Shown here: positions 10,538 to 18,970 of the stretch, piece by piece | Position numbering within the stretch: position 1 is the first letter of the stretch | How the letters are laid out: each line of letters opens with the position of its first letter | Assembly: GCA_028685815.1 (NCBI GenBank) | Contig: JAQUDG010000009.1 | Location: 1-41,009, forward strand | Reading direction: 5' to 3' | DNA length: 41,009 nt | DNA from: Desulfuromonas sp. | GTDB taxonomy: Bacteria; Desulfobacterota; Desulfuromonadia; Desulfuromonadales; Desulfuromonadaceae | Made by a program: the position numbers and the translations under genes | Notes under the pieces: generated by a model | What the model saw: only the letters and a program-made list of their open reading frames with translations | Told to the model about the DNA's origin: nothing | Databases searched by the model: none

Positions 10538-12046
10538 ATGCAGGCAGTCCTGAAGCGTATTTTAACCTCCAGGGTTTATGGAGCAGCAGTGGAAACACCC
10601 TTGGATGAAGCTGTTAAACTCAGCGAGAAGCTGAATAATTTTATTTATTTAAAACGCGAAGACCTCCAGCCTATATTTTCTTTTAAGCTGCGAGGAGCGT
10701 ACAACTGTATAGCTCAATTGAGCGCGGACGAGCAACGCCGGGGCGTTATTGCAGCTTCAGCGGGAAATCATGCTCAAGGAGTGGCGTTTTCAGCACGTCA
10801 ACTTGGAATTAAGGCGGTTATTGTCATGCCTGTCACCACTCCGGCTATCAAGGTGGAGGCGGTACGCAGTCTTGGTGCTGAGGTGATTCTGCATGGTGAT
10901 AATTATTCAGAAGCCGCTGCCCACTGTGCAACCATCCTAGATGAGAGCGGAATGGTGTATATCCACCCTTTCGATGACGACTATGTAATCGCCGGGCAGG
11001 GTACGGTAGCAGATGAAATCCTGCGCCAGAGTGCGGGCAAGTTAGACGTGATATTTGTTCCGGTCGGCGGTGGTGGCCTTATTGCTGGTATTGCGGCGTA
11101 TATGAAGGCCGTCAACCCCAGGGTGAAAATCATCGGTGTAGAGCCGGAGGATAGCTGCGCTATGACCCGCTCCATGGAATTTGGCGCGTCGGTGCATCAA
11201 AAACAGGTCGGAATATTTACCGATGGAGTAGCGGTCAGGGATGTCGGGAATAAGACCTTCAAGCTGTGTCAAAAGTATGTGGATGACATGGTTCTGGTGA
11301 CTACAGATGAAATCTGCAGCTCCATCCGTGCGATATATCAAGAAACCCGTTCCATCGTGGAACCCGCTGGAGCCCTAGCCGTTGCGGGGCTGAAGAAATA
11401 TGTGCAGCAGCATAAGTTGCAGGGACAGTATCTGGTAGCGATAAATTCCGGTGCGAATATGAATTTTGACCGCCTGCGTTATGTGGCGGAGCGCGCCCGC
11501 ATCGGCGAACATGAAGAAGCGCTGTTTGCGGTTAATATTCCAGAGCAGCCAGGCGCGTTACGTAATTTTTGCACTAGCATCGTCGCAGAGCGCAATATAA
11601 CCGAGTTTAACTACCGCCGCTCCGATTCTCACGCGGCGTGCATATTTGTGGGTATATCCACGTTTCATACAGACGAGCGCGAGGAGTTTTGCCAGCAACT
11701 TCTACGGCACAACTATAAAAGTTTGGATATCACGGATAATGAACTGGCCAAAACCCATGTGCGCTACATGGTGGGGGGCCGCTGCCCCCAAATTAAGAAT
11801 GAATTGCTCTACCGCTTCTGGTTCCCCGAACGTCCTGGTGCTCTTAGCCGATTTCTGGCCGCGCTTGGTTCAGCATGGAACATCTCGCTGTTTCACTATC
11901 GTACACAAGGAGGATGTTTCGGTCGTGTCCTCGTAGGGCTGGAGTTGCCCGATGACCAGCGCCACCAGGTTAATGAGGTTTTGGACCACCTTGGTTATGT
12001 GTATATGGACGAGACGGATAATCCTGTTTACCGCCTTTTTTTATAA
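10538..12046 (+). CDS. ilvA: threonine ammonia-lyase (threonine deaminase), biosynthetic
   Basis: This PLP enzyme deaminates threonine to 2-oxobutanoate, the first step to isoleucine. The catalytic lysine lies in SFKLRGAY (about residue 50), the PLP-phosphate loop is PVGGGGLIAG, and SAGNHAQG is also conserved. Two C-terminal ACT-like regulatory modules are recognisable (starting near LFAVNIPEQPGAL and YRFWFPERPGAL), which marks the allosteric, isoleucine-inhibited type rather than catabolic TdcB. The ATG at 10538 is preferred over 10499 because AGAGGAA (10523-10529) sits 8 bases upstream; 502 residues. The 289-base gap to fumarase holds the fumarase promoter; no convincing ilvA promoter was found, though TATATT/TATTAT at 10491-10498 is a possible -10. 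Confidence 0.95.
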   Translation: MQAVLKRILTSRVYGAAVETPLDEAVKLSEKLNNFIYLKREDLQPIFSFKLRGAYNCIAQLSADEQRRGVIAASAGNHAQGVAFSARQLGIKAVIVMPVTTPAIKVEAVRSLGAEVILHGDNYSEAAAHCATILDESGMVYIHPFDDDYVIAGQGTVADEILRQSAGKLDVIFVPVGGGGLIAGIAAYMKAVNPRVKIIGVEPEDSCAMTRSMEFGASVHQKQVGIFTDGVAVRDVGNKTFKLCQKYVDDMVLVTTDEICSSIRAIYQETRSIVEPAGALAVAGLKKYVQQHKLQGQYLVAINSGANMNFDRLRYVAERARIGEHEEALFAVNIPEQPGALRNFCTSIVAERNITEFNYRRSDSHAACIFVGISTFHTDEREEFCQQLLRHNYKSLDITDNELAKTHVRYMVGGRCPQIKNELLYRFWFPERPGALSRFLAALGSAWNISLFHYRTQGGCFGRVLVGLELPDDQRHQVNEVLDHLGYVYMDETDNPVYRLFL

Positions 12047-12068
12047 TCACATATTATGCCCAAGATAA

Positions 12069-12097
12069 TTGATTGAATGAGTATGGAATGATATATG
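12069..12097 (+). promoter_or_regulatory. candidate promoter for cysE
   Basis: TTGATT (12069-12074), 17-base spacer, TATATG (12092-12097), in the 193-base gap between ilvA and cysE. Hexamers match at about 4 of 6 each. Confidence 0.33.
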
Positions 12098-12239
12098 TTC
12101 ATTTCTCACGTTAAATCGAGGATTCATTCAAACGTCAGGTGGCGGCTTGATAGGTTGATGTGTAGAATTGCTCCAACTGGAAAATTACCAGCGCACGAAG
12201 ACGGATTTTCAAGCAACAGGTACATCAGGAGAATATAAT

Positions 12240-12905
12240 ATGTTTTATCGACTTAAAGAGGATATTCAGGTTGTGTTTGACCGGGATCCGGCGGTGCGTT
12301 CTGTACTTGAAGTTCTTATCTGCTACCCCGGATTTCATGCGATGCAGTTCCATCGAGTGTCTCATTGGCTGTGGAAGAAAGAGTTCTTTTTGGTAGCGCG
12401 GATACTTTCTCACTTTACCCGCCTAGTAACAGGGATAGAAATTCATCCAGGGGCTAAGATTGGGCGCGGCTTTTTTATTGATCACGGTATGGGAGTTGTT
12501 ATAGGGGAAACCGCCGAGATTGGAGAGAATTGCACTCTTTACCACGGAGTCACCTTAGGAGGGACCTCTTGGGCTAAGGAGAAGCGCCATCCGACACTGG
12601 GAAACAACGTCGTGGTTGGAGCCGGAGCTAAAATTCTGGGGCCGTTTTTGGTCGCCGATGGGAGTAAGATTGGCTCAAATTCGGTTGTAGTGAAGTCGGT
12701 GCCTGAAAATGCTACGGTGGTGGGAATTCCGGCAAAGGTGGTTGTAAGTGTGGCTAAACACAAAGATGGGAAGCACTCTGAGCGCCTAGATCTTGAGCAT
12801 GGTAAAATTCCAGATGTTCAGGGAAGAAATACGGCTCAGCTCATGACCAAAATGCAGGCTTTGGAACAGCGTCTGCTCGAGTTGGAAAAAGAACTGGGGA
12901 AATAA
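12240..12905 (+). CDS. cysE: serine O-acetyltransferase
   Basis: CysE acetylates serine to O-acetylserine, the carbon acceptor for cysteine synthesis. A left-handed beta-helix of hexapeptide repeats is obvious ([52 protein letters not shown]). The HGMGVVIGE and HGVTLGGT motifs carry the active-site histidines. At 221 residues it is the short form lacking part of the N-terminal helical domain of enteric CysE. ATG at 12240 has AGGAG (12227-12231) 8 bases upstream; upstream in-frame starts lack this. It stands just before iscR and iscS, so cysteine supply and cysteine desulfuration are adjacent. The C-terminal tail (about 190-221) is a predicted coiled coil. Confidence 0.95.
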   Translation: MFYRLKEDIQVVFDRDPAVRSVLEVLICYPGFHAMQFHRVSHWLWKKEFFLVARILSHFTRLVTGIEIHPGAKIGRGFFIDHGMGVVIGETAEIGENCTLYHGVTLGGTSWAKEKRHPTLGNNVVVGAGAKILGPFLVADGSKIGSNSVVVKSVPENATVVGIPAKVVVSVAKHKDGKHSERLDLEHGKIPDVQGRNTAQLMTKMQALEQRLLELEKELGK

Positions 12906-12927
12906 CAGACGGTAAGCAGACAGTGTT

Positions 12928-12957
12928 TTGCTCCAGATGAAAATCAATGCTTATAAT
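12928..12957 (+). promoter_or_regulatory. candidate iscR promoter
   Basis: A perfect TATAAT at 12952-12957 lies 20 bases before the iscR ATG; the -35 is weak (TTGCTC at 12928, 18-base spacer). The leader would be very short. No clear IscR-type palindrome was recognised around it. Confidence 0.5.
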
Positions 12958-12977
12958 ACTTATTTAAGGGGTGTGTT

Positions 12978-13418
12978 ATGCGTTTTTCCAAGCGGTCGTT
13001 GTATGCAGTGCGGGCGTTGGTTCGTTTAGCAACTCAACACGAAGATCGGCCTGTATCTATCCGCGAAATCTCTGAAATTGAAGACATCTCCTTGCCTTAT
13101 TTGGAGCAATTGTTCGCGTGCTTGCGACGCAGTGAGTTGGTGAAAAGTGTTCGCGGTCCCGGTGGCGGATATGTGCTTTCACGCGATGCGGCTGAGATAA
13201 GTCTGGAGCAGATAGTAGAAAGTGTAGATGAAACTATTGCCCCGGCTGAGTGCGTCGATAACGATTCCGTCTGTTTGCGTAAGTCCGAATGTTTTATGCA
13301 CCCAGTCTGGAGCGAGCTAGGAGACAAAATCCGAGATTTTTTGGCGAATATTTCGGTAGAAGACTTGATGGCCAGAGCTAAAAAACATACCGATGCAACT
13401 ACGTCGGATGGCCAATAA
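12978..13418 (+). CDS. iscR: Rrf2-family Fe-S cluster-responsive regulator (IscR-like)
   Basis: A 146-residue winged-helix repressor of the Rrf2 family. The N-terminal helix-turn-helix (RFSKRSLYAVRALVRLA, DISLPYLEQLF) and wing (RGPGGGYVLSR) are clear. Three cysteines C92, C99 and C105 followed by H108 mimic the Cys3-His ligand set of E. coli IscR (C92, C98, C104, H107), with one extra residue between the first two. It probably binds a [2Fe-2S] cluster and controls the downstream iscS-mnmA-mtaB genes. AAGGGG lies 6 bases upstream of the ATG. Confidence 0.9.
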   Translation: MRFSKRSLYAVRALVRLATQHEDRPVSIREISEIEDISLPYLEQLFACLRRSELVKSVRGPGGGYVLSRDAAEISLEQIVESVDETIAPAECVDNDSVCLRKSECFMHPVWSELGDKIRDFLANISVEDLMARAKKHTDATTSDGQ

Positions 13419-13542
13419 AGTATCCGTATTGCTACGTACGCTGCGTATGCTCGGTCCATGCAACCGACAGCTGTATGTCCACCCGAAATTTTACTCGAGT
13501 AATTGAAGCGTAATCCGGCCAAGGGGCCGTGTGGAGGTTGTT

Positions 13543-14757
13543 TTGCGTCAGGTGTATCTGGATAATAATGCCACCACTCCGTTACACCCGGAGGTTGTTG
13601 AAGCTATGCTGCCGTGTTTGCTTACTGAGTTTGGTAATCCGTCTAGTATTCACTGGGCCGGACGCCAAACCAGTACAATGTTGCAACAAGCGCGCGCTCA
13701 GGTTGCAGATCTATTAAATGCTCAACCCCACGAAATTATCTTTACCAGCTGCGGCTCGGAAGGGGATAATTTCGCCCTCTTAGGCAGCGTTGAGGCTTTG
13801 CAGGGTAAGGGCAACCATATTATTACTTCGGCGGTAGAACATTCGGCTATCTTGGATACATGCCGTTACTTTGAGGAACACGGTGGACGCGTGACCTATC
13901 TCCCCGTCGACAGCCATGGTGCCATCGACCCAGCAGCTGTCGAAGCGGCAATCGATTCAGATACGATCCTTATCTCGCTTATGTGGGCCAATAATGAGAC
14001 GGGCACCGTATTCCCGATCGAAAAGATTGCAGCCATAGCCCAACAACATCAGATCCGATTTCATACTGATGCGGTCCAGGCGTTGGGGCGACTGCCCATA
14101 GATGTTAAGCGTTGTCAGATTGATCTGCTGACTGTATCAGCGCATAAGATCGGCGGACCTAAGGGGGTGGGGGCTGTCTATGTGCGTGATGGAGTTGAAA
14201 TTGCCCCTTACATCCATGGAGGGCATCAGGAGCGACGTTTACGTGCCGGTACGCATAACGTTCCCGGTATTGTTGGCTTTGGGCGTGCGTGCGTGTGGGC
14301 ACAGGAGCATCTGGATTCCGAGACAAAGCGTCTCACTGCTCTGCGCGATCGCCTCGAAGAGGGAATTTGTTCGCGCCTTAAGTATGTAAGTCGCAACGGC
14401 GATCGCCATAATTGTCTGCCCAACACGCTGAATCTCACCTTTCCGTACGTAGAGGGAGAGGGGTTGCTACTAGCGTTGGATATGCTCGGCATTGCTGTTT
14501 CTTCTGGTTCTGCCTGCACGTCTGGGGTTGAGGGAGCTTCCCACGTATTGCGCGCTATGCATGCTGATGATATGACCCTTAATTCCAGTGTGCGTTTAAG
14601 TCTGGGCTTTCATAATACCGCAGAAGATGTTGATTACGTAATCCAGCACCTTCCGGCAGCAGTGGAGCGATTACTCGCGATGAGTCCTGCTTTTGATGAC
14701 CTTAATCAGTACGATTGTGAGGTCATCTCATGCGAAATAGATCCACACTCCCATTGA
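13543..14757 (+). CDS. iscS: cysteine desulfurase (IscS/NifS family)
   Basis: A PLP enzyme that takes sulfur from cysteine as a protein persulfide for Fe-S clusters and thiolated tRNA. The N-terminus YLDNNATTPLHP, PLP lysine in SAHKIGGPKG (K202) and the catalytic cysteine loop SSGSACTSG (C325) place it in the group I NifS/IscS class. TTG at 13543 gives a family-like N-terminus (MRQVYLDNN) with GGAGG 5 bases upstream; GTG at 13531 is the alternative, adding four residues. No iscU follows; mnmA starts 12 bases after the stop, so tRNA thiolation is a likely main sulfur sink. Confidence 0.94.
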   Translation: MRQVYLDNNATTPLHPEVVEAMLPCLLTEFGNPSSIHWAGRQTSTMLQQARAQVADLLNAQPHEIIFTSCGSEGDNFALLGSVEALQGKGNHIITSAVEHSAILDTCRYFEEHGGRVTYLPVDSHGAIDPAAVEAAIDSDTILISLMWANNETGTVFPIEKIAAIAQQHQIRFHTDAVQALGRLPIDVKRCQIDLLTVSAHKIGGPKGVGAVYVRDGVEIAPYIHGGHQERRLRAGTHNVPGIVGFGRACVWAQEHLDSETKRLTALRDRLEEGICSRLKYVSRNGDRHNCLPNTLNLTFPYVEGEGLLLALDMLGIAVSSGSACTSGVEGASHVLRAMHADDMTLNSSVRLSLGFHNTAEDVDYVIQHLPAAVERLLAMSPAFDDLNQYDCEVISCEIDPHSH

Positions 14758-14769
14758 TTTTCTGACCAG

Positions 14770-15852
14770 ATGACAGATTTGATACGATATCCCGGCAAGG
14801 TACTTGTCGCCCTGAGTGGAGGGGTAGATTCCACCGTTGCGGCAGGGCTACTTTTGGAGCAGGGCTACTCTGTCGTCGGGGTAACCTTGAGATTTCTACC
14901 GGGCTTACAAGCAGATGCGGTGGAGACGGCCGCGCGCAAGGCTGCAATTGAGCTCGGCATCGAGCTACAGGTAATAGATTGTAGCGCCGCTTTTGAACAG
15001 CGCGTTGTGCAGCCTTTTTGTTGTGCTTATCTGGCGGGAAGTACCCCCAATCCCTGTATAATATGCAACCGCGAATTTAAGTTCGGCTATCTATTAGAGG
15101 TGGCGGATACACTTGGGTATGATTATCTCGCGACTGGTCACTACGCCCGCATTTTGTGTTCTGAAGGGCGACTGTTGCTTGCACGCGGTACAGACCATCA
15201 CAAGGATCAGAGCTACTTTATGTTCTGTGTCGCCGCTACGGACTTAACCCGCCTCATCTTCCCCCTTGGGGATATGAGCAAAAATCAGGTGCGTCAAACT
15301 GCGCAGCGGTTTGGTCTCAGCGCTGAAAGTAATGCTGAAAGTCAGGATATCTGTTTTGTGCCAGACAATGATTACAAGCGTCTGGTCTCTGCACGCGCTG
15401 CTCGCGCGGGGGTGGATCAGGAAGATTGTCTAGGAGAAATTATCCCCGGTGAGATTGTTCATGTAGATGGCGGCGTCCTTGCGCAACATCAGGGAATCTA
15501 TGCTTATACCGTTGGCCAAAGGCGCGGCCTTGGGATCGCTTGGCCAGAGCCATTGTATGTAATCCGGTTAGACGCACAGCTCAATCAGGTGATAGTGGGA
15601 GAAAAAGAACACTTGATGCGCCAGAAGGTTTTAGTGCGAGATGTGGTGTGGGGTGTAGATGTAACCTTCGGAGTTGGTATCAGGGTTCAATGTCAGATTC
15701 GATATCGGCAGCAGGGAGTAGATGCGCTGGTTACGCCGGATACTACGGGCGCTACAATAGAATTCGCTGCACCGCAAGGGGGAATTTCACCTGGGCAAGC
15801 GGCGGTTTTTTACTGCGGTGATACCCTCCTCGGCGGGGGATGGATCTGTTGA
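14770..15852 (+). CDS. mnmA: tRNA-specific 2-thiouridylase MnmA
   Basis: MnmA adenylates and thiolates U34 of tRNAs for Lys, Glu and Gln to 2-thiouridine, using persulfide sulfur from a desulfurase. The PP-loop SGGVDS (residues 16-21), the catalytic cysteine in NPCIICN (C99), the second cysteine in SQDICFV (C195) and the ATGHYAR and GQRRGLGIA motifs are all present. Length 360 residues is normal. No good ribosome-binding site is seen before ATG 14770; coupling to iscS, 12 bases away, is likely. The stop overlaps the start of mtaB (TGATG). Confidence 0.96.
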   Translation: MTDLIRYPGKVLVALSGGVDSTVAAGLLLEQGYSVVGVTLRFLPGLQADAVETAARKAAIELGIELQVIDCSAAFEQRVVQPFCCAYLAGSTPNPCIICNREFKFGYLLEVADTLGYDYLATGHYARILCSEGRLLLARGTDHHKDQSYFMFCVAATDLTRLIFPLGDMSKNQVRQTAQRFGLSAESNAESQDICFVPDNDYKRLVSARAARAGVDQEDCLGEIIPGEIVHVDGGVLAQHQGIYAYTVGQRRGLGIAWPEPLYVIRLDAQLNQVIVGEKEHLMRQKVLVRDVVWGVDVTFGVGIRVQCQIRYRQQGVDALVTPDTTGATIEFAAPQGGISPGQAAVFYCGDTLLGGGWIC

Positions 15853-17156
15853 TGCGCAAGGCAGCTATTCTTACCCTTGGATGCAAGGCGAATCAATTTG
15901 AATCTGCCGCCATGCAGGGTGAGTTGGAGGGTATTGGATTCCAGGTCGGCACCCTTGTGCACGATTGTGAACTGGTTGTTGTCAACACCTGCACCGTGAC
16001 CGGAGCTACAGACACCCAGTCGCGCAAACTGGTGCGCCGTGTACGCCGAGTTTGCCCCAACGCAAGAATATTTGTCACCGGTTGTGCGGCGCAGATTGAC
16101 CCTAGCATGTTTTCTGGCTTGGCAGGGGTTACGCGCGTTTTCGGCAATATGGAAAAACAGGATCTTGAACCGCTGCTTGCTTCCGCTGGACCCCAAATTC
16201 AAGTCAGCGATATTGCGCAAGCAGAGCACTGCCCCACACTTACTATTAGTGGGTTTGCCCACCACAGCCGAGCATTTGTCCAGATACAGACTGGATGTAA
16301 CAATTTCTGCACCTATTGCATTATCCCTTATGCCAGAGGTCGTAGTCGCTCTGTCCTTCCCTCTGATGTTGTGGCACAAGTTCAAACTCTTGTCGCAGTT
16401 GGTTTTGCCGAAATAGTCTTGACCGGGATCCACATCGGTCAATATGGTAAAGATCTGAACGGTCAGCTGGATCTCGCAGGCCTCGTTGCGCTAATTCTGC
16501 AGAGCACCTCCGCTGCGCGAATACGCTTAGGTTCGGTAGAGCCGCAAGAGCTTACCCCGGCACTTATTGATTTAATCTCCACCTCACCACGGGTGTGCCC
16601 GCATCTGCATATCCCCCTTCAATCTGGGTCTAATTCAGTTCTGCAGCGCATGAGACGTACCTATTCGGCTGATTTTTTCAGAGACAAAATCTTTGCAATT
16701 CGCCAGGTACTTCCCAAGGCAGGACTGGGGTTTGATGTGATAACTGGCTTTCCCGGGGAAAGCTGTGCAGAATTTGAACAGACCAAGGCGTTGCTCGTGG
16801 CATTGCCGTTTAGCTATCTGCATGTGTTCCCTTATAGCTCCAGAAGTGGAACAGTAGCGGCCCAGATGTCTGGCCAAGTTCCTGTAGGACTTAGGCGCGC
16901 GCGCGCCGCCGAACTGCGTGAGATAGCGCGAGTAAAAACCGAGGCCTTTGCGCTGGGGTTTGTCGGTAAAGAGGTGGATGTGGTGTTTCATGCGCGCGCA
17001 GCTGCCAATACAGAAACAGCCACACGTTGGCGCGGTGTTAGTGGAGAATATCTGGAAGTTGAATGTGCAGGTGTAGGCAGCTCAAACAGGCAGTTGCATC
17101 GGGTCCAAGTGCAGGGTGCAGTCGCTGGACGAGCTCTGGGTATCGTCGTTGAGTAG
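15852..17156 (+). CDS. mtaB: tRNA (N6-threonylcarbamoyladenosine(37)-C2)-methylthiotransferase MtaB
   Basis: A radical SAM methylthiotransferase that turns t6A37 into ms2t6A. The UPF0004 domain cysteines C11 (TLGCKANQ), C47 (VNTCTVTG) and C78 (VTGCAAQ) would hold one [4Fe-4S] cluster. The radical SAM motif GCNNFCTYC (C149, C153, C156) would hold the second. The TLGCK start and the IHIGQYGKDL segment suit the MtaB/YqeV branch rather than MiaB or RimO. A C-terminal TRAM-like region follows residue 370. The ATG at 15852 overlaps the mnmA stop; an in-frame ATG at 15840 is possible but abuts a G-run and has no spacing for a ribosome site. 434 residues. Confidence 0.92.
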   Translation: MRKAAILTLGCKANQFESAAMQGELEGIGFQVGTLVHDCELVVVNTCTVTGATDTQSRKLVRRVRRVCPNARIFVTGCAAQIDPSMFSGLAGVTRVFGNMEKQDLEPLLASAGPQIQVSDIAQAEHCPTLTISGFAHHSRAFVQIQTGCNNFCTYCIIPYARGRSRSVLPSDVVAQVQTLVAVGFAEIVLTGIHIGQYGKDLNGQLDLAGLVALILQSTSAARIRLGSVEPQELTPALIDLISTSPRVCPHLHIPLQSGSNSVLQRMRRTYSADFFRDKIFAIRQVLPKAGLGFDVITGFPGESCAEFEQTKALLVALPFSYLHVFPYSSRSGTVAAQMSGQVPVGLRRARAAELREIARVKTEAFALGFVGKEVDVVFHARAAANTETATRWRGVSGEYLEVECAGVGSSNRQLHRVQVQGAVAGRALGIVVE

Positions 17157-17192
17157 CTTTGTTACTTGTTTTGTGGTCACTTCACGTGCGAC

Positions 17193-17269
17193 AAAAAAAT
17201 GCCCCGGGCTAAGGAGGAGGAAAGCGCCGGGGCTTAATGGGACAGATGGTGTACTTTCGTCCGTCATGG
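17193..17269 (-). ncRNA. candidate small RNA ending in a UCCUCC-loop terminator
   Basis: Read on the minus strand, the hairpin with arms GCCCCGG (17233-17227) and CCGGGGC (17207-17201) is followed by ATTTTTTT (17200-17193), a proper rho-independent terminator. Its loop is rich in CCUCC, complementary to ribosome-binding sites. No minus-strand protein gene lies upstream, so the terminator must end something non-coding. A sigma54-like element at 17295-17281 would start transcription near 17269, giving about 77 bases. The 5' end is inferred only. Alternatively the hairpin simply ends mtaB on the plus strand, where its loop reads AAGGAGGAGG but no U-run follows. Confidence 0.4.
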
Positions 17270-17280
17270 CGTTCGATAAA

Positions 17281-17295
17281 GCACTTAGTGTACCA
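17281..17295 (-). promoter_or_regulatory. sigma54-like -24/-12 element
   Basis: Minus strand reads TGGTAC (17295-17290), 5 bases, GTGCTT. GG and GC are separated by 10 bases, as in the TGGCAC-N5-TTGC consensus; two positions differ. It points at the candidate small RNA. No adjacent enhancer site was identified. Confidence 0.3.
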
Positions 17296-17544
17296 TGTTT
17301 TCTGCATCACCTTTTTAGCTATATAAAGCTTCGCAAACCCGGCCTCAACAGATACATGTTGGAAAATGTAGAAAAATTCCAGCAATTAATACGTTTTAAG
17401 TGTACTCGTTTATGTCCGTGCTACGCCATAGCACCACTTAAGTCACTTGTTTTGGGTTGTTTGACGTAATAGCAACAGCAAAATTCCTCGTATCCAATTA
17501 GTTCAAAAAATGTTTTAAACCTGCATGTTTCTCATATCCCCTTT

Positions 17545-17618
17545 GTTTCACTTGAAACTTTCGAAACTGATATAGAATAAATCGCACATTGACATGTAAT
17601 ATAAGTGGGTGGTAGAAC
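17545..17618 (+). promoter_or_regulatory. promoter and tandem operator-like palindromes for the XRE-cupin genes
   Basis: TTGACA (17589-17594), 18-base spacer, TAGAAC (17613-17618) precede the first XRE-cupin start. Directly upstream lie an inverted repeat GTTTCA-ct-TGAAAC (17545-17558) and an adjoining palindrome TTTCGAAA (17559-17566), which also form a direct repeat GAAACT-ttc-GAAACT. This is a plausible binding site for the helix-turn-helix proteins encoded next. Confidence 0.45.
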
Positions 17619-17651
17619 AACATTCTATTGTCATTCTGTGGGAGAGAAATC

Positions 17652-18221
17652 ATGGTTAAAACACTAATCGGCAAGAAACTCAAAAATGTACGTCTTAAAC
17701 ATGAGATGACCATTGAGGCGTTGGCGCAGAAATCTATGGTGTCATCCAACATGATTTCGCGCATAGAGCGCGGGCTCACTACCCCTTCTGTTGAGATCTT
17801 GATGAAGTTGGCCGAAGTGTTCGGCATGAGCATTAGCTATTTTGTTGAAGAAGCTGAAAAGGGATCTACCGTTGTTTATACCCGAGCGGGAGAGGGTGAG
17901 CCAATATTCTTTTTTCAGGACAAGCACTATATTGTTAGTCTGACTCAGGGTCTGCGCGACCCCGGCTTTAAGGTCTTTTATGACACCGTCCAAGCAGGAT
18001 GTAGCAGCGGAGAGGTCGACATGGTGCATAAAGGAGAGGAATTCGCTCTGGTGGTTGAAGGCTGCATGCTGTTTGTTATCCAAGGGGAAACATACAAGCT
18101 AAACAAGGGGGATTCAATATGTTTCAAAGCGAATTTGCCCCATCGTTGGGAAAACCCCGAGCGTGCTGAAGCTACGATATTGTGGGTAGTTTCTCCAGCT
18201 CCAGTGATTGCCCAAGCGTAA
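17652..18221 (+). CDS. XRE-family transcriptional regulator with C-terminal cupin domain (copy 1)
   Basis: 189 residues. The N-terminal helix-turn-helix (about 5-62; KLKNVRLKHEMTIEALAQ, SNMISRIERG, PSVEILMKLA) binds DNA. The C-terminal double-stranded beta-helix (about 110-182; VHKGEEFALVVEG, GDSICF, LPHRWENP) is a small-molecule sensing cupin, as in PuuR-like regulators of amino-acid or polyamine metabolism. The ligand cannot be told. GGGAG (17640-17644) lies 7 bases before the ATG. A closely similar paralogue starts 23 bases after the stop, so the pair is cotranscribed. Confidence 0.9.
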   Translation: MVKTLIGKKLKNVRLKHEMTIEALAQKSMVSSNMISRIERGLTTPSVEILMKLAEVFGMSISYFVEEAEKGSTVVYTRAGEGEPIFFFQDKHYIVSLTQGLRDPGFKVFYDTVQAGCSSGEVDMVHKGEEFALVVEGCMLFVIQGETYKLNKGDSICFKANLPHRWENPERAEATILWVVSPAPVIAQA

Positions 18222-18244
18222 GTGTGGATCTGAGGAGATAATAA

Positions 18245-18811
18245 ATGAAGCTGCGAAAGATAATCGGAAAAAAACTTAAAGCTATTCGTTTGTCAAACAA
18301 CCTAACCATTCAGGATTTAGCGTGTGATTCTGAGGTTTCATCCAATATGATCTCTCGAATAGAACGGGGTTTAACTACCCCCTCAGTTGAAATTTTGATG
18401 AAGCTAGCCGCTGTTTTCCAAAAGAGTATTGACTACTTTGTTGAAGAAATTAAAACTACAAACGAAGTGGTGTTTACTTCAAAAGGGCATCGTAAGACCA
18501 CGATTTATGAAAATAATGCCAATATGCTTACAGAATCTTTTACCGGGGGGTTGCGCGATCCGCAGTTCACTTCGTTTTTATGCACAATTCCTCCGGGAGG
18601 GAAAAGTGGCGTCGAAAGTATGTATCATCCGGGAGATGAGTTAATCTATCTCCTTGCTGGAAGCCTGCAGGTGGAGATTGGAACCAATATCTACACTCTT
18701 AGTAGTGGTGACAGTATTTCATTCAAATCACATTTACCGCATAAGTGGGTGAATCCTGGCGACGGGGAAACAAAAGTGATCTGGACGCTCTCTCCTTTCA
18801 CTGTTATATAA
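18245..18811 (+). CDS. XRE-family transcriptional regulator with C-terminal cupin domain (copy 2)
   Basis: 188 residues, a tandem paralogue of the preceding gene. The second half of the DNA-binding domain (around SSNMISRIERGLTTP) is identical in the two proteins over at least 24 positions, while the cupin domains have diverged strongly. The cupin shows YHPGDELIYLLAG, GDSISF and LPHKWVNP. GAGGAG (18232-18236) is 8 bases before the ATG. The pattern suggests that both bind the same operators but answer different effectors, perhaps as a heteromer; that is inference. Confidence 0.9.
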   Translation: MKLRKIIGKKLKAIRLSNNLTIQDLACDSEVSSNMISRIERGLTTPSVEILMKLAAVFQKSIDYFVEEIKTTNEVVFTSKGHRKTTIYENNANMLTESFTGGLRDPQFTSFLCTIPPGGKSGVESMYHPGDELIYLLAGSLQVEIGTNIYTLSSGDSISFKSHLPHKWVNPGDGETKVIWTLSPFTVI

Positions 18812-18858
18812 AGATAGATAGGCGGATGTTGTGTTGGGGCCAATTCGTTCGCATGCTG

Positions 18859-18886
18859 TTGACACCGAGTTGTGATACTGTATCTT
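18859..18886 (+). promoter_or_regulatory. candidate promoter for ihfB
   Basis: TTGACA (18859-18864), 16-base spacer, TATCTT (18881-18886), about 85 bases before the ihfB start. Confidence 0.45.
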
Positions 18887-18970
18887 GAGAGGTTGTAGGC
18901 GCATGAGCATGTTTAATAGCTTACTTGCTGCTGTGTGTGAACATAGGATGGTGTAGGGCAGGAGGGGAAG

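Larger units (their letters stand above)
17157..17651. other. 495-base intergenic region between mtaB and the XRE-cupin genes
   Basis: No convincing protein gene. It contains a GC-rich hairpin (17201-17233) with an A-run on its left, a sigma54-like element on the minus strand (17281-17295), and at the right end the tandem palindromes and promoter of the XRE-cupin pair. The stretch 17300-17540 is AT-rich and shows no structure I could identify. Confidence 0.7.

Noticed and set aside
13491-13502. Perfect 12-bp palindrome TTACTCGAGTAA between iscR and iscS
   Set aside because: Palindromes of this length are expected several times by chance in 41 kb, and no promoter adjoins it.
17082-17267. Minus-strand 61-codon frame across the GC-rich hairpin after mtaB
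   Set aside because: It runs through the hairpin and into the mtaB coding region, with no ribosome site and low-complexity sequence.
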